Shown here: in pieces, positions 34,201 to 35,832 of the stretch
How the letters are laid out: every line of letters begins with the position of its first letter
Position numbering within the stretch: position 1 is the first letter of the stretch
Translations under genes and position numbers: made by a program
The notes under the pieces: model-generated
The model's input: the letters and a program-made list of their open reading frames with translations, nothing else
Told to the model about the DNA's origin: nothing
Database searches by the model: none
Source of the DNA: Mycobacterium sp. shizuoka-1
GTDB taxonomy: Bacteria > Actinomycetota > Actinomycetes > Mycobacteriales > Mycobacteriaceae
Reading direction: 5' to 3'
NCBI RefSeq assembly: GCF_002723835.1
Contig: NZ_BEWG01000041.1
Coordinates: forward strand, 1-35,832
Length of the DNA: 35,832 bases

Positions 34201-34576
34201 GGCGTTTCGCAAGCTCCGGCAGCCAGGCCCGGTCGGCGGGAACCCAGTCCACCGTGGCGAGTTCGTCGGCGGTCACCCACCGCAGCGCGCGGTGGTCGTG
34301 TGGGTGCGGCGCACCTCCGGTGTGGGTGACCAGGTAGGCGCGCAGGACCAGCGACGGCCCCAGGGCGACGTCGGCGCCCAGCTGCTCACCGACGACCACG
34401 TCGACGCCGAGCTCTTCGCGCAGCTCCCGCATCAGCGCCTCGGCGTCGGTCTCGCCCGGGGAAACCTTGCCGCCGGGCAACTCCCACAGTCCGGCGAGTT
34501 CGGGCGGCCGCCTGCGCTGTGCCACCAGCAGGGTGGCACCGGAGATCAACGCTCCGGCGACGACGACCTGGGACAC
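34190..34576 (-). CDS. mutT2: Nudix hydrolase, MutT2-type 8-oxo/5-methyl-(d)CTP sanitising enzyme
   Basis: A protein of 128 residues with a complete Nudix box: GKVSPGETDAEALMRELREE beginning at G36, with E42, R50, E51, E54, E55 and G57. Short (d)NTP pyrophosphatases of this type remove oxidised or modified nucleotides. LWELPGGK before the box is typical of MutT proteins. Synteny with Rv1160 supports MutT2. It starts ten bases after the stop of the C39 protein gene on the same strand and carries the cyp142 promoter in its 3' end. Confidence 0.88.
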   Translation of the reverse strand: MSQVVVAGALISGATLLVAQRRRPPELAGLWELPGGKVSPGETDAEALMRELREELGVDVVVGEQLGADVALGPSLVLRAYLVTHTGGAPHPHDHRALRWVTADELATVDWVPADRAWLPELAKRLGA

Positions 34577-34586
34577 GCCACGGAGC

Positions 34587-35832
34587 TTATGTGGTGGCCG
34601 AATTCGCCTTCACGATGGTCAGTTCGTAGTCGTTGCTCTGCCAACCGTTGAGGAAGGCACCCAGCGGCACCGCCATGTCCTTGCCGTATCCCGGCCCGCT
34701 GTCGTTGAAATACACCACGCCCTTGGCGGTGTCCACGGCGATCACCACGGCCTCGTGGTTGCCGCTGGTGTAGTTCGGTGTCGCCGACGACTGGTACTGC
34801 GGCTGGGTGCTCCAGACGATGTTGGAGTTGATCGTGACCATCGTCGCGTTGCCCGCGGCCAGCGCGGCCTCCAGGTCGCTCAGCGCGATCTGCGCGTCGG
34901 CGGCGGTGGCTCCGGTGATCCGGTTGCCGGCCTCGTCGTAGGTGCCGTACCGCTTGGTCGAGGCCGTCACACCGAAATCGGTGGTGGTGTTCATCAGCTG
35001 CACCGCGTCCTTGACCGCGACGCCGTTGGCGATGTCCTCGTCGAGGTACATCCGCCGACCCGGGTACACCACGCTGGCGGTGGTCTTGGCCAGGCCGACC
35101 ATGGTTTCCTCGGTGGGCTTGGTGCCGGTGACCTGACCGATCGCCATCGCCGTCGCCATCAGAGTGCAGTTCGAGTAGCTCTGCTTCACCCAGTAGACGG
35201 CGTTGCCACGGTCGCCGTAGTAACCGGTACCGGGGACCGTCACCACGATCTCGCGCTCGACGATGTCCGGTTTGGCCACGCCCAGCCGGACGGCGATGGT
35301 GTGCAGCGCCTGCTGCAGCATGCCCAGCGCGCCGGGCAGGTCTGCCGCGCTGCCGTTGTCGACGGTGATCGTGAAGCGGTCGGTGATGCCGGGGGTGACC
35401 AGCTCCGAGTTCGGTGTGTAGGTGTAGGTGCCCGTGGCGTTGTCGTAGGTGACGGTGCCGTGAGTCGGTTGCTTGCTCACTCCGTAGGTGACGGCATAAC
35501 CGTTGTTGGCGACTCCGTTGGCGTCCACCCGGATCGTCTTGCCGGGGCCCGACGGCAGATACCACGCCGGTGACAGGGTCGGCGTCCGGTTGAAGAAGAT
35601 GTAGGTCAGCTGGCGCGACAGGTCGTTCCACATCGACGCCAGCGTCCGCGCCGGGGTGGCCGCGGCCGTCTGCTCGCCCGACCGTAGTGCCACCGCGTCC
35701 CGGGTGACCGCCGCGGTGGCAGCCGCCGGGCCGGGATCGCCGTTGGCGCCCGCGACGCCGTTGATGCCGCCGGCACCGCCGGTGCCACCGTTGCCGACAC
35801 CGCCCCACCCGCCGCTGGCGCCCGCACCACCC
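34587..35832 (-). CDS. PGRS-like protein with Ig/VCBS-like repeat and C-terminal C39-type cysteine peptidase (5' end missing)
   Basis: Partial; the gene continues past the right edge. The first visible codons (35831-35700) encode a glycine-rich GGxGGx region like PE_PGRS proteins. A linker follows, then a beta-rich repeat with PTHGTVTYDNATGTYTYTPN, then a papain-like C39 domain. Its candidate catalytic cysteine is in YSNCTLMA (codon 35168-35166), the histidine in GNHEAVV (codon 34757-34755) and the Asn/Asp in YFNDSGPG. PE domain or signal peptide is outside the window. Such proteins are exported or surface-bound; peptidase action on self or neighbours is inference. A GTG at 35693 could be misread as the start. 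Confidence 0.85.
   Translation of the reverse strand, partial: GGAGASGGWGGVGNGGTGGAGGINGVAGANGDPGPAAATAAVTRDAVALRSGEQTAAATPARTLASMWNDLSRQLTYIFFNRTPTLSPAWYLPSGPGKTIRVDANGVANNGYAVTYGVSKQPTHGTVTYDNATGTYTYTPNSELVTPGITDRFTITVDNGSAADLPGALGMLQQALHTIAVRLGVAKPDIVEREIVVTVPGTGYYGDRGNAVYWVKQSYSNCTLMATAMAIGQVTGTKPTEETMVGLAKTTASVVYPGRRMYLDEDIANGVAVKDAVQLMNTTTDFGVTASTKRYGTYDEAGNRITGATAADAQIALSDLEAALAAGNATMVTINSNIVWSTQPQYQSSATPNYTSGNHEAVVIAVDTAKGVVYFNDSGPGYGKDMAVPLGAFLNGWQSNDYELTIVKANSATT

Noticed and set aside
34546..35808. 420-codon minus-strand frame overlapping the C39 protein
   Set aside because: Same strand but a different frame from the one carrying the C39 and PGRS motifs; no recognisable domain.
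1..35832. tRNA or rRNA genes, CRISPR arrays, transposases, phage attachment sites
   Set aside because: None could be recognised by reading both strands; the short repeats found are promoter elements or isolated inverted repeats.

Overview
This window is chromosomal DNA from a mycobacterium, most likely a fast-growing Mycolicibacterium-type species. It is very GC-rich. It carries mycobacterial markers: an MspA-type porin, the F420 gene fbiC, the mycothiol gene mshB, lpqW, and a PGRS-like glycine-rich protein. The backbone follows, in reversed orientation, the M. tuberculosis segment Rv1188-Rv1160 as I remember it: putA, rocA, PucR regulator, dapC, fdxC, fbiC, Rv1171-like, mshB, lpqW, typA, mutT2. 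I see no tRNA, rRNA, insertion sequence or CRISPR array, and no gene-free stretch longer than 300 bases.

Layout. Positions 1-81 hold a large imperfect stem-loop. Positions 82-5272 hold the proline catabolic block: rocA, putA and a TauE-like exporter on the minus strand, and a divergent PucR-type regulator (pruC). A palindrome lies at the centre of the divergent promoter region. Positions 5273-7667 hold an mspA porin and the fdxC-dapC pair (7Fe ferredoxin and lysine-pathway aminotransferase). Positions 7668-16547 are an accessory island. It contains an operon of a DJ-1/PfpI protein, an ABM monooxygenase and a broken alpha/beta hydrolase. It also contains three further intact alpha/beta hydrolases, a 1,074-residue SARP/AfsR-type regulator and a TetR regulator. 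Positions 16551-23350 hold fbiC, a secreted low-complexity-tail protein, an Rv1171-like membrane protein, mshB, a ClC channel or exchanger and a small anchored protein. Positions 23351-27060 hold a methyltransferase and two paralogous secreted proteins. Positions 27063-35832 hold lpqW, typA, several membrane proteins, a CYP142-like P450, mutT2 and the 3' part of a PGRS-C39 peptidase protein.

Most interesting system. Four promoters in the accessory island share one architecture: GTCCA-type pentamers spaced 11 bp apart, ending in GTCAA (CTCCA replaces the middle GTCCA in one of them), then exactly 11 nt, then a TANNNT -10 box. Two of them place the ATG exactly 7 nt after the -10, which predicts leaderless mRNAs. 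Direct repeats with an 11-bp period are the classic SARP binding pattern, and a SARP gene sits in the middle of the island. Upstream of that gene, between it and the divergent tetR, is a perfect 11-bp-arm palindrome. I infer a cascade: ligand to TetR, TetR to SARP, and SARP to a set of hydrolases plus a DJ-1/ABM operon, probably for degradation or detoxification of a small molecule. The substrate is unknown.

A second regulatory pattern is a set of TCTCAGG direct repeats with an 11-bp period. They abut the -10 boxes of the two paralogous secreted proteins at 24952 and 26056.
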